Shown here: one piece after another, positions 36,333 to 45,367 of the stretch
How positions within the stretch are numbered: position 1 is the first letter of the stretch
Layout of the letters: each line of letters begins with the position of its first letter
Origin: Candidatus Eiseniibacteriota bacterium
Lineage (GTDB): Bacteria > Orphanbacterota > Orphanbacteria > Orphanbacterales > Orphanbacteraceae
Length of the DNA stretch: 64,000 nt
Assembly: GCA_024276995.1 (NCBI GenBank)
Contig: JAJRWB010000043.1
Location: 1 to 64,000 of the forward strand
Direction: 5' to 3'
The notes under the pieces: generated by a model
Seen by the model: the letters and a program-made list of their open reading frames with translations, nothing else
What the model was told of the DNA's origin: nothing
Databases searched by the model: none
Position numbers and translations under genes: made by a program

Positions 36333-37339
36333 TTCGTTTCCCCTTTCTCGAGGTGCCACGCTTCGAGCAGCCCCCGTTCCCGTGCCGCGTCGATTCCCGC
36401 GCGCCACGGTGTGCCGGCCGGCCGGCGACCGATCCAGTCGAGCGTGGCGCGCACCGTCTCCTCCACGGGCCGGAACGTGAGTCCCTTCGCGCGAGCCCTG
36501 TCGTTGGTGATCGCGTAGAACCCGCCGTTCTCCCGCTTCGATTCGTCCACATAAAGAGGCATGTCGGACCACTCGGCGATGCCCCGCGAGGCGAGGAACT
36601 CCCATGGGACCCAGGTGATTTTCGGGTCGGAGCCGCTCACGCGCGCCGACAGGCGGAGGAGTTCTTCCATGGTGGGACGCTCGGCGGGGCCGGCGGCGTT
36701 GAATGTTCCCGTGGCGCCCTCTTCGATCAGCCGGACGGTCCATTCGGCGAGATCGCGCACATCGATGAATTGGAGCCGCCGGTTCGGCGTGCCCGGCGCG
36801 AGCACTTCGCCGCCGCGCGACACGCGCCACGGCCAGTAGGTGAAACGATCGGTCGGATCGTTCGGGCCGACGATCAGCCCGGGTCGGATGATGAGCGCCC
36901 TTCCATCCATCGTTTCGACCGCCGCCTTCTCGCAGAGCGCCTTGAGCGGACCGTACGTTTCCCCGGTGATCTCCTCGATCGTCTCGTCTTCGATCGTGCC
37001 CGTCGAGGCGCTTTCATCCACACCGTCGCGACTCACGTCGTCGTACACCGAAATCGAGGAGATGAAGGTGTATTGTTGAACGGCGCCGGCGAGGGCGGCC
37101 GTCGAGAGGCGGACGATTCGGGGAAGGTAAGCGCACGTGTCGACGGCGGCGTCCCAGACGCGCCCTTCGAGAAGGGAAAGATCGGTTTCACGGTTTCCGA
37201 GGATCCGGTTCGCGCCGGGGAAAAGATCCGCGCCCGTCTCGCCCCTGTGGAAAAGCGTGACGTCGTGATCCCGGGCGTGAGCCGCCTCCACTATGGCGCG
37301 GCCGAGGAAACGGGTACCGCCGAGGATCAGGATGCGCAT
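36329..37339 (-). CDS. NAD-dependent epimerase/dehydratase family protein
   Basis: 336 residues of the extended SDR family. The NAD site is LILGGTRFLGRAIVEAA (residues 3-19). Ser of the active site is in FISSISVY, and the Tyr-Lys pair is in TYGPLKALCE (YxxxK). The later motif RLQFIDVRDLAEWTVRLIEE is typical of the isoflavone-reductase/RNA-binding-like SDR subgroup with GGTRFLG openings. It is likely a sugar-nucleotide or reductase enzyme; the substrate is unknown. It is translationally coupled to pyruvate kinase. Confidence 0.85.
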   Translation of the reverse strand: MRILILGGTRFLGRAIVEAAHARDHDVTLFHRGETGADLFPGANRILGNRETDLSLLEGRVWDAAVDTCAYLPRIVRLSTAALAGAVQQYTFISSISVYDDVSRDGVDESASTGTIEDETIEEITGETYGPLKALCEKAAVETMDGRALIIRPGLIVGPNDPTDRFTYWPWRVSRGGEVLAPGTPNRRLQFIDVRDLAEWTVRLIEEGATGTFNAAGPAERPTMEELLRLSARVSGSDPKITWVPWEFLASRGIAEWSDMPLYVDESKRENGGFYAITNDRARAKGLTFRPVEETVRATLDWIGRRPAGTPWRAGIDAARERGLLEAWHLEKGETK

Positions 37340-37566
37340 GAACGGGAACTCCCTGGATCGTGTCGGGAAGCGGCGCCCCTCGGAGTGGAGCAGAGCCGTT
37401 TCCGCGATGAAGCGTGAAAGTACAACGGCCAGTATGGATCGGGCGATCCGGGATTACAAGGGAGAGAAGCGTTCCTGCCCCGGCTTGACATGCGCCCGCG
37501 ACCGACCGACACTGGAATCCGGCTGTTCCGCCGTCGTGAGAGCGCGGCCTGTCCGGGGAGATCAAC

Positions 37567-40134
37567 TTGAAGCGTATATTGATATTCGTGCTTCTCGGCG
37601 TGATCTTCGCGGTGGCGCTCCTCTATGGGACGCTGAAGATCGTGGCCACGCCGGAGCGGGTGCGCTCTTTTTTCGCCGGCGAGGCGGGGAATGCGCTCGG
37701 TGTGGAAGTGTCGGTCGGCGGCGTCTCCCCTTCGATCTTCCCCCCCGGAATCCGCGTGACCGGTCTGGAATTCCGCGACCCGTCGATCCTGCCCGATGCA
37801 CCGATCGCTTCCCTCGCCGAGGGGCGTTTCTCCCTCAGGATCGCGCCGCTCCTTTCGAAGCGGATCGAGATGTCGGGCGCGGCGCTGATCTCCCCGGAGA
37901 TCACGATCGTTCGCGATGAAGATGGGAAGCTCCTTCTCCCCGGCGCGCGAACCGGGCGCAGCGAGGGAGAAAGCACCGGCGCCGCCGGTCGCACCGCGCC
38001 GCCCCGGAAGAAGAAAGGTGCCGGCGATTTCGCATTTCTTCTTTCCGCCGGAACGATCCGGGATGGTTCGATCCATATCATCGATCGGAGGGGCGCGGAA
38101 GAGATCGGAGTCGAGAAGATCGACATGGAAAGCTCTCTTCGCGTCACGGGGGGCGGCACTCTCGTCGAGGCGAAAGGGGAGATCGATATCGGTGTCGTCC
38201 GTTCCGCGGCGCTCGCTCGCGCCGGCGGTCCCGGCGAGGTGAAGGATGTCCGGATCGTTCACGAATTGACCGTCCACCCGGAAGAGGAGCGGATCAGCAT
38301 CGAGTCGATCCGCGTCGCCCTCGGCGGCGTGGAGCTTCCTCTTCGGGGGGAACTCACCGGTTTCGAGGGGCCGCCCCGGTTTCGATTCGCGCTCGACCTC
38401 GGCGGCATCGATGTGAAGAGCGCCGGCTTTCCCGAGACGATTCGAACTCTTCGCGGCGCGGTGGAGGCGACCGAAAAGGGCGTGACGCTGCGGGAGGTGT
38501 CGGCCGAGATCGGTGGGGAGACGCTCCGTGTCGACGGGGAACTTCGCGACTACGCGGCGCCCGATGTGGAAGGCGCTTTTCGCGGCGCGATCGATCTGGC
38601 GGCGGTGACCCGTACCGGGCTGCTGCCCGAGGGGATCGATCTCGGCGGGCGTGTCGATATCGACGTCCGCGCGGCGGGACCACTCGCGTCGCCCGATGAC
38701 ATCGAACTGGGGGGAAGGGTAACGGTCACCGGCGGGAGCGGGACGTTTCCCGGTATGGCGGTGCCGGTGAGCGCCTTCTCGGCGGTGGCGCGACTCGACG
38801 GAAAGCGGATCGACGTCGATTCGATCCGGTTATCGGCGGGGCGCTCGACGATCCGGGGCATGCTGCGTTTCAACCATCCCTTCCAAATGCGCGGGTATTT
38901 CAACCTCTTCGTGAGCGCCTCCTTCCTCGATCTCGACGAACTCTTCCCGCCCGCCGACACGGCCGCCACCTCCGGGCCCGGAACCCCAGTTGCCACAACT
39001 GCAGCGGGCAACGCCACCGCCTCTTCCACCGCCCCCCCGGTGCCGATCATCCCCCCGATCCCCGGCTTCGGAGGTCGCGGCACGATCAAGGCGGACACCC
39101 TCCTCACCGGCGGGAACCGGCTCGAGGGGGTGACCGTCGACTTCAACGCCGACGGCGAACTTGTGCGGATGACTCTCACCATAAAGCGCGGGCTCTTCGG
39201 TGAAGTGATCATTCGTGATGCCGCATCGGATCTCGATGTCAGGGAAGAGGGAATCGATGGGAAGATCTCCGCGGCCACCGCGGACTCCGGGCCGCTCCAC
39301 CTCACCGGCGTGAAGGGCGACCTCCGGGTCACCCCGGGCGGCGTGGTTCGCCTGAGCGATGTCGAGGCGGAGGCATACGGCGGCACCGTCACCGGCGACG
39401 TGACCGTCGATCTCACCGATCGGCGCGAGTCGCTCTTCCGGTTCGATGTGGATGCTTCGGGTCTCGACGCGAACCGTTTCCTTTCGAGCATCACCCCGGT
39501 GAAGAACGTGCTCTACGGGACGCTCGACATGAAATCGAAATGGGAAGGAAGGGGCCTTGAGCCGGAGGCGTTTCTGAAGAACCTGACCGGGTCGGGGAAT
39601 GCCGTCACCACGGGCGGCGAGTTGAAGAACCTGGAGGCGATCAACGGCGTCGCCGATCTTCTCGGCATCGGGGAACTGAAGGAGCAGAAGTTCCGCTCCC
39701 TCCACTCCGGTTTCCGCGTCGAGAACGGGCGTTTCTCCACCGATGAGGTCACCATGAAGAGCAGCGCCGCCGAATGGCTCGCGTCGGGCTCGGTCGGCTT
39801 CGACGGTTCTCTCGACTACGCGATCACCGCCACCCTTTCGCCCGGTGCGTCGGAGCGGCTGAAGGAAAAGACATCGTCCCTTTCCTCTCTATTCGCCGAT
39901 GAAAAAGGGCGCGTCGTGCTCGACCTTCTCATCAAGGGGAACACGAAGAAGCCGGAAGTCTCTTATGATATGAAGAAAACCGCGTCACGCGCCGGCCTCG
40001 GCTCGATCCTCGACGCCATCGGCGGGGGCGGTTCGATCCAGGGGGCGCTCGACATGCTCTTCGGCGGAGGAAAGAAGAAGGACAAGCCGGCCGGGGAGAG
40101 CGATCCGAAGACGACTCCGCCCGACGGAAAGTGA
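37567..40134 (+). CDS. AsmA-family envelope protein
   Basis: 855 residues. The TTG start follows GGGGAGATCAAC. One N-terminal transmembrane helix (ILIFVLLGVIFAVALLYGTL), an AsmA N-terminal region (GVEVSVGGVSPSIFPPGIRVTGLEFRDPSI), a Thr/Ala/Pro-rich linker near 460-495, then the AsmA-like C-terminal domain (VTTGGELKNLEAINGVADLLGI, followed by GSVGFDGSLDYAITATLSP). The family bridges the periplasm and is linked to phospholipid transport and outer-membrane assembly. The C-terminal tail is rich in Gly, Lys and Pro. Confidence 0.88.
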   Translation: MKRILIFVLLGVIFAVALLYGTLKIVATPERVRSFFAGEAGNALGVEVSVGGVSPSIFPPGIRVTGLEFRDPSILPDAPIASLAEGRFSLRIAPLLSKRIEMSGAALISPEITIVRDEDGKLLLPGARTGRSEGESTGAAGRTAPPRKKKGAGDFAFLLSAGTIRDGSIHIIDRRGAEEIGVEKIDMESSLRVTGGGTLVEAKGEIDIGVVRSAALARAGGPGEVKDVRIVHELTVHPEEERISIESIRVALGGVELPLRGELTGFEGPPRFRFALDLGGIDVKSAGFPETIRTLRGAVEATEKGVTLREVSAEIGGETLRVDGELRDYAAPDVEGAFRGAIDLAAVTRTGLLPEGIDLGGRVDIDVRAAGPLASPDDIELGGRVTVTGGSGTFPGMAVPVSAFSAVARLDGKRIDVDSIRLSAGRSTIRGMLRFNHPFQMRGYFNLFVSASFLDLDELFPPADTAATSGPGTPVATTAAGNATASSTAPPVPIIPPIPGFGGRGTIKADTLLTGGNRLEGVTVDFNADGELVRMTLTIKRGLFGEVIIRDAASDLDVREEGIDGKISAATADSGPLHLTGVKGDLRVTPGGVVRLSDVEAEAYGGTVTGDVTVDLTDRRESLFRFDVDASGLDANRFLSSITPVKNVLYGTLDMKSKWEGRGLEPEAFLKNLTGSGNAVTTGGELKNLEAINGVADLLGIGELKEQKFRSLHSGFRVENGRFSTDEVTMKSSAAEWLASGSVGFDGSLDYAITATLSPGASERLKEKTSSLSSLFADEKGRVVLDLLIKGNTKKPEVSYDMKKTASRAGLGSILDAIGGGGSIQGALDMLFGGGKKKDKPAGESDPKTTPPDGK

Positions 40135-40138
40135 AGCG

Positions 40139-40216
40139 ATGAAACGGGAAAACGCGATCATCGACGGCGCCGGACCGGTCGGTCTCGCGTGCGCCCCTTC
40201 GGCGAAGGGGAGCGGT
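40139..40216 (+). pseudogene. N-terminal remnant of an FAD-dependent oxidoreductase (YpdA-like)
   Basis: Directly after the AsmA gene, an ATG behind GGAAAGTGAAGCG opens KRENAIIDGAGPVGLACA. This is the dinucleotide-binding start (GxGPxGLACA) of YpdA/thioredoxin-reductase-like flavoproteins, with Asp in place of a Gly or Val in the first strand. The similarity stops after about 26 residues at a hairpin, and the rest of the frame runs antisense into the molybdopterin oxidoreductase gene. It is a truncated relic, not a working gene. A chance match is possible but unlikely, given the motif, spacing and ribosome site. Confidence 0.5.
40194..40210. terminator. Hairpin between converging genes
   Basis: CCCCTTC, GGC, GAAGGGG: a perfect 7-bp stem between the ends of the AsmA gene (40134) and the molybdopterin oxidoreductase gene (40216), inside the flavoprotein remnant. 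It could terminate both transcripts. Confidence 0.45.
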
Positions 40217-42261
40217 CACCCTCCCGGCCGGTCGGCATCGAACGGTTCCACTTCCACGCGGGCGTCGTTGAATGTGGCCGCGCCCGTCACGGTGGTAACG
40301 TCGCCGGGCGCGAGGACGTTGGCGGTGAAACCGTTCATCGTCGACCGCCGCCAGAGTCCCTTGTGAATCGCCACGACGCCGGGCCTTATATCGCCGGAGA
40401 GCTTCGCGAGAAGCACCACCGATCCTCTCCGGTTATGGACCCGCACGATGTCTCCCTGCGCGATCTTCCGCGCGGCGGCGTCTTCGGGGTGGATCGTCAC
40501 CGCGGCGATCCCCTTTTCCCGCTCCCCGAAGGTCGACGAGATCGTCCGCGGGCTCGACGGGGAGATGAGCGCCAGGGGGAAGTTCTCGTCGTCAAGAGCG
40601 ATGTAGTCGTAGAGGCGCTCGCCGAGCGAAGCGGGGAAGAGATCGATCTTCCCGTCCGGGGTGCCGGGAAAAACGGTGCGAAACGGCACCGGGTGTTCGC
40701 CCGGGAAGTCGAAGACGAGGCGATTTCCCGCGGGTGACGAGGCATCCGCGCCCGCCGTGTCGATTTTGCCGCGCACCGGGTCGCCGACGGCGCCGGTCAC
40801 ACGGCGCACCCGTTCCTCTTCGCTGAGGGAAAAAATCTCGTCGTCGAAACCGAAGGCGCGTCCGAGAAGGGCGAACAGCTCGCCGTTCGATTTCGCCTCC
40901 CCCGAGCGGTCGATCGCCGCGCCGGCGTACGTGTAGCCGTACCACCCGTAGCTTCGCTTCAGCTCGCCGTGCTCGAGAAACGTCGTCGCCGGGAGGACGA
41001 TGTCGGCGAACCGGGCGGTGTCGGTCATCACCTGGTCGGACACCATCGTGAAGAGATCCTCTCGGAGGAGACCGTCGATCACTTTTCCCTGGTCGGGCAT
41101 GGTGGCGGCGGGATTGCAGTTGTAGACGAACAGCGCGCGGACCGGCGGGTCGGCCGGCACGGGGGGATCGCCGAGGATGGCGCCCAGGCGGCACATGTTG
41201 AGCCGCCGCGTCTTCGCCGCCGGCACGCCGATCGCCTTCTCGCCGTCGTACCGGTAACCCCGGCTCGTCGAGAGGATGTAGCCGTCCCCTCGCCGGCCGA
41301 AGCGCCCCGTCACCGCCGGAATCGCCAGGATGGCGGCGATCGCCGACTCACCGTTCCGGTTCCTCTCGACGCCCCATCCGCACCGGATGATCGCCCTTCG
41401 CGCGGCGGCATACTCCTCCGCCGTCTCCCGGATCGTCCCGGCGTTCACCCCAGTGACGGCGGCAGCTTTTTCCGGCGGATACTTTCGTGCCTTCGCGAGC
41501 AGCTCTTCGAAACCGGCGGCGTTCGCCTCCAGGAACTTCATATCCAAAGAGCCACGCTCTTCGAGACAGGCGATCATCGACAGGGCGAGCACCACGTCGG
41601 TGCCGGGGAAGACGGCGATGTGCCTGTCGACCAGGCTGTCGGAAAGCGTCTTCCTCGGATCGATGAGAGTGATTTTCGCCCCTTTCCCCTTCGCTTCCTT
41701 CAAGAAGGGGATGATGTGAATGTTGCTCGCCCGCGGGTTGCCGCCCCAGATGATGATCCGATCGGCGAAGGCGACGTCGGTGATATCGGCGCACGGCATG
41801 TCGCCGTAGAGCGCCGTCGCGGCGGCCGTTGTCGGCGCGGCGCATACGGTGCGATCGAGCCGCGATGCGCCGAGGCGGCGGAAGAACGCCGCGTCGGTGA
41901 GCCGGTCGGTAAGCAGACCGTTCGAGCCGCCGTACGAGAAGGGAAGAATCGCCTCCCCCCCCGACTCGGAGCGCACCCGTTCAAGCCGCCGGGCGATCGT
42001 CGCGATCGCCTCGTCCCACGTGATCTCTTCGAAGCGGCCGCTTCCTTTCGCACCGGTGCGCTTCATCGGATGGAGAAGGCGCTCGGCGCCGTAGAGGCGG
42101 CGGGCGAAGTCGCGCACCTTCGAGCAGATGAAGCCGCCCGTCACGGGGTGGAGTGCGCCGGCGTCGATCTTCACTGCGCGGCCGTCGCGGACGGTGACGT
42201 CGAGAGAGCATGTGTCGGGGCAATCGAGAGGACATACGGCATGGCGACGTTCGTGATCCAT
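40216..42261 (-). CDS. Molybdopterin-dependent oxidoreductase, catalytic subunit
   Basis: 681 residues of the DMSO-reductase family. An N-terminal [4Fe-4S] motif (VCPLDCPDTC, with the fourth Cys in GGFICSK), a probable Mo-ligand Cys in RTVCAAP, the molybdopterin domains (WGGNPRASNIHIIPFL, PDQGKVIDGLL, ATTFLEHGELKRSYGWYGY), and the C-terminal dinucleotide-binding domain (ISPSSPRTISSTFG, then GDIVRVHNRRGSV). No twin-Arg signal is seen, so it is likely cytoplasmic. No electron-transfer subunit is adjacent, so partners and substrate are unknown. It may be leaderless. Confidence 0.9.
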   Translation of the reverse strand: MDHERRHAVCPLDCPDTCSLDVTVRDGRAVKIDAGALHPVTGGFICSKVRDFARRLYGAERLLHPMKRTGAKGSGRFEEITWDEAIATIARRLERVRSESGGEAILPFSYGGSNGLLTDRLTDAAFFRRLGASRLDRTVCAAPTTAAATALYGDMPCADITDVAFADRIIIWGGNPRASNIHIIPFLKEAKGKGAKITLIDPRKTLSDSLVDRHIAVFPGTDVVLALSMIACLEERGSLDMKFLEANAAGFEELLAKARKYPPEKAAAVTGVNAGTIRETAEEYAAARRAIIRCGWGVERNRNGESAIAAILAIPAVTGRFGRRGDGYILSTSRGYRYDGEKAIGVPAAKTRRLNMCRLGAILGDPPVPADPPVRALFVYNCNPAATMPDQGKVIDGLLREDLFTMVSDQVMTDTARFADIVLPATTFLEHGELKRSYGWYGYTYAGAAIDRSGEAKSNGELFALLGRAFGFDDEIFSLSEEERVRRVTGAVGDPVRGKIDTAGADASSPAGNRLVFDFPGEHPVPFRTVFPGTPDGKIDLFPASLGERLYDYIALDDENFPLALISPSSPRTISSTFGEREKGIAAVTIHPEDAAARKIAQGDIVRVHNRRGSVVLLAKLSGDIRPGVVAIHKGLWRRSTMNGFTANVLAPGDVTTVTGAATFNDARVEVEPFDADRPGG

Positions 42262-42268
42262 AGATTCG

Positions 42269-42298
42269 AATATGCCCCGGCGTGCCCGGCGCCGTCAA
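42269..42298 (-). promoter_or_regulatory. Promoter for a possibly leaderless transcript
   Basis: On the minus strand, TTGACG (42293-42298), an 18-nt spacer and CATATT (42269-42274), with the ATG of the oxidoreductase gene eight bases after the -10 box. No ribosome site lies upstream of that ATG. CATATT is also the -10 box of the fad operon promoter. Confidence 0.5.
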
Positions 42299-42343
42299 TC
42301 GAGGCGCTCGTTTCCCTCCGTTTCGTGGTGTATGATCCGCTCG

Positions 42344-44986
42344 ATGAGCGACCCTCTCTTCATAATCTCCGGAGTGCTCTTCCTATCGATGGCGGTGCTC
42401 GCCGCAGGGCGGGCGCGCGAGCAGCCGGATCGCCCCGGAAGATACGCCGCGGGTCTTCTCCTCTTCGCGCTCATCCAGTTCGTGCCCGTTTTCTTCATCA
42501 ATACCCTCGTCGGCGCCGTCGCCGGAGACGAGCAGCGCGCCGCCGGGGCGATCGATGCCGCCATACTCATCAACCTGGCGAACAATATCCTTCGACTATC
42601 ACTCCTCTTCCTGCTCCTTCACAGGTGGAGTCGCCTGATCACGAAAACGATCGATCGCGCCCTCCTCCCCGTGAGCTTCGCCTGCCTCTTTCTCGGCATC
42701 GCCGGGGTGGCCGGTCTCTCGTTCGCCGGGATCGCAATCGCCTTTTTCGTGGCGGTACGTTCCGACTGGTGCGACCGTATCGGCGGCGGCCGCCGCTTCG
42801 TCGCCTTCCTCGGTTCGTTCGCCGCCGCTCTCTTCCTCCTTCCTATCTACCAGGCGCCGATCGCCCTCGAGCCGGCCGTCGCCGGCAACGTGAACGGCCT
42901 GTTCGCCATTTCGACGTTCATCGATATCCTCGACGGCGCGTCGCCTTTCGCTCTTCGGATCGCCCGGCTCACCTGCGCCGCACTCGTCGCGATCCTCGCC
43001 GTCGGGACGATCCTGTGGACCATGGCGATCGTGACGCTCTACAAGCTGATGGTGCCGAGGCTCCGGCTGCGCGCCCTCCGGTTGAAGCGCCGATTCACGG
43101 TAACCTATTCGCTGATCATCCTGCTGCCCGGAATCTTCTCCCTCGCGGCGGCGCTCGTGGCGATCTACATGGGCGTGGGCGCACACAAATCGTCGCTCGC
43201 GCGACGGTGGATCGACGAGACGATCGAGCGGGATATCGATGCCGCGGGCATACTCGCGAAGCAGGTCCTCGGGGAGGAGATCTCCGGTGCGGACAGGGTC
43301 GCGCCGCCGCCTGGAACCACCCCATCTTTTTCGGAGGATCGTCGATTCGTGATTCGCGAAACCGATCCCGGTGGTGCCGTTGCCGTGTCGCTCCCCGAGG
43401 ATTCGCTCCCCGATACGATTGTGGCGAACGCTCTTTTCAGGAGCACCCGCAACGACACGGCGGCGGGCATGCTCCTGGCGGATGGTCGGCTGTATCTTGC
43501 ATGCGAGGTGTCCGTCGAAGGGACGGACGAGGTGCCGCGTCGCGTCACGGTGGAGACATACCGCGTCATCGATGAGCCGTTTCTCACCGCGTGGGAGGAA
43601 GATGTATGGTGCGGCATCGAACTTCGCACCCTCCCGGAAACGGTGATCCGGGGATCGGGAATCACCCGTGGTTCCTCGTTGCAGTGGACGTCATCGCCCG
43701 TGGTCGTGTCCGGTTCTCCGCCGGCCGGTTCATCCGGCGACACCTTTCTCGATAAGGCGCGTGAGATCTCGAGGAGCTTCTTCCCCCACGGCGAATGGCT
43801 CCACTATGACGGCGAAGAGGAGCGCGGCGCCATACTGCTCACCTTGTCCACGTCTCTTCGATCTATCTTAGGTGAATCGTTCAGGCAGGAAGCGTTCGTG
43901 TTCATGCAGGGCCCCGCTCTCGGTGTGCTGCTGGTGGTGCTCTTCCTTTTCGGCACCGCCATGCGGATCGTCGTGGGAACGGGGCGGGGAATCGTGAGCG
44001 GCCTGATCGAAGATCTCGACGACCTATACGCCGGTGCCGAGCGCCTGGGGAGCGGCGACCTCGACCACAAGGTGCCGGTGCGTGGAAAAGACGAAGTGGC
44101 GGGGCTATCGGCGGCGTTCAACGAGATGGGAGAGAACCTGAAGCGTCACCAGCGCGACCTGATCGAGAAGGAGCGCCTCGAGGCCGATCTCGTCATGGCG
44201 CGACAGATTCAGCAGAGGCTCCTTCCGCAGTCGCCTCCCCATCCCGAAAGGCTCGACGTGGCGGGAGTGTCGATTCCGAGCAGGGAAGTGGGGGGCGACC
44301 TCTTCTACTTTCTCGATCTGCCGGGCGGTCTTTTCGGCGTGGCCATCGGCGATGTTTCGGGGAAGAGCGTCCCGGCGGCGCTGCTCATGTCGAATGTGCT
44401 CGCCGCGCTGAAAATGGAGGCGCTCCACGAGTCGCGCGCCGCGAAGAGCCTCGCCCACATGAACGATCTCGTGGCGGACCAGGTGGAGCCGGGACGGTTC
44501 GTCACATTCTTCTACGGTGTCATCGATCCGCTGTCGGGCCTGATGCGCTACGCATGCGCCGGGCACAATCCGACGCTCGTGGTCGGCGCCGGAGGATCGG
44601 AGCGATGGCTGACCGAGGCGGGGCTCCCTCTCGGCGTGCTGCCCGGGAGCGATTACGCGCAGGCGGAGGAGCGGCTCGACCCGGGCGATGTGCTCGTGCT
44701 CTACTCCGACGGCGTCACCGAGGCGGAGCGTGCGCCGGCGGAGCGCGCGGGCGTGACCGCCGGCTCGGAGGAGGAAGAAGACCCGGTCTTCTTCGACGAA
44801 GAAGGTCTCCTCGAGGCGGTGCGCTCGAGCCGTGCCGGGACCGCCGCGGAAATCCTCGAATCGGTGCTCGAAGCGGTGCGCCGGTTCACCGGCGGAGCGC
44901 CGGCATCGGACGACCTGACCCTCGTCGTCGTGAAAGTCGCAGACGATCCGGTTTCAAGCGGCTCCGGCGGGCCGCCTCCGCCGTAA
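42344..44986 (+). CDS. Membrane-bound PP2C/RsbU-type phosphatase
   Basis: 880 residues from this ATG (an ATG at 42332 is also in frame). About eight transmembrane helices in the first 280 residues, a large extracytoplasmic segment, a further transmembrane helix near 525-545 (ALGVLLVVLFLFGTAMRI), HAMP (DDLYAGAERLGSGDLDHKVPV), a short coiled coil, then a SpoIIE-type phosphatase domain: ARQIQQRLLPQ, VGGDLFYFLDL, VAIGDVSGKSVPAALLM, YACAGHNPTLVV and LYSDGVTEAE. It probably dephosphorylates an anti-sigma-factor antagonist; no such partner genes are nearby. Confidence 0.88.
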   Translation: MSDPLFIISGVLFLSMAVLAAGRAREQPDRPGRYAAGLLLFALIQFVPVFFINTLVGAVAGDEQRAAGAIDAAILINLANNILRLSLLFLLLHRWSRLITKTIDRALLPVSFACLFLGIAGVAGLSFAGIAIAFFVAVRSDWCDRIGGGRRFVAFLGSFAAALFLLPIYQAPIALEPAVAGNVNGLFAISTFIDILDGASPFALRIARLTCAALVAILAVGTILWTMAIVTLYKLMVPRLRLRALRLKRRFTVTYSLIILLPGIFSLAAALVAIYMGVGAHKSSLARRWIDETIERDIDAAGILAKQVLGEEISGADRVAPPPGTTPSFSEDRRFVIRETDPGGAVAVSLPEDSLPDTIVANALFRSTRNDTAAGMLLADGRLYLACEVSVEGTDEVPRRVTVETYRVIDEPFLTAWEEDVWCGIELRTLPETVIRGSGITRGSSLQWTSSPVVVSGSPPAGSSGDTFLDKAREISRSFFPHGEWLHYDGEEERGAILLTLSTSLRSILGESFRQEAFVFMQGPALGVLLVVLFLFGTAMRIVVGTGRGIVSGLIEDLDDLYAGAERLGSGDLDHKVPVRGKDEVAGLSAAFNEMGENLKRHQRDLIEKERLEADLVMARQIQQRLLPQSPPHPERLDVAGVSIPSREVGGDLFYFLDLPGGLFGVAIGDVSGKSVPAALLMSNVLAALKMEALHESRAAKSLAHMNDLVADQVEPGRFVTFFYGVIDPLSGLMRYACAGHNPTLVVGAGGSERWLTEAGLPLGVLPGSDYAQAEERLDPGDVLVLYSDGVTEAERAPAERAGVTAGSEEEEDPVFFDEEGLLEAVRSSRAGTAAEILESVLEAVRRFTGGAPASDDLTLVVVKVADDPVSSGSGGPPPP

Positions 44987-45155
44987 GATCCCTCCCATCC
45001 CCGCCACTCACTTCCGGAAGCAGTGGATTCGCATATACCCCGACCTCCCCCGGCAGGTGAGAAGTTGCGGCCGGCTCTCCCGCTCCCGATCTGCGCGTCA
45101 TTCGTCATGCCGGACGCCCTTCCGGCCCTGGCCGGCGCATGGCCGCAGCGGGCGC

Positions 45156-45296
45156 GCGATAGATGGAAAGACGCTCACCCTCGCCGCGAGCGGATCGACG
45201 TACGATTTCACCTTCATCCTTTACGAGCACCGGACCGAGAACCTCTGGTATCATCTTTCCGGGACGACGGGACTCACCTGCGTCAGCGGTTTCTAC
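45156..45296 (+). pseudogene. DUF3179 domain remnant
   Basis: In one frame this stretch reads AIDGKTLTLAASGSTYDF, then ILYEHRTENLWYHLSG, close to the DUF3179 core (xDGRxLTFxxSGxLYxxDxxMYDxxTxSLWxQLxG). The expected CPLCG part upstream and the rest of the domain downstream are lost. It sits in the 380-bp gap between the phosphatase and porin genes. The 5' part of the gap holds nothing else I can identify. Confidence 0.55.
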
Positions 45297-45367
45297 CGGG
45301 AGCGGGAGGCGCGATGGGCGCGCGCGCCGCCCGGCGGGTCGTCCCCGGACGGTCGATGGAGGAACGA

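Noticed and set aside
35006-36518. Long plus-strand frame opposite pyruvate kinase
   Set aside because: Pyruvate kinase motifs are complete on the minus strand.
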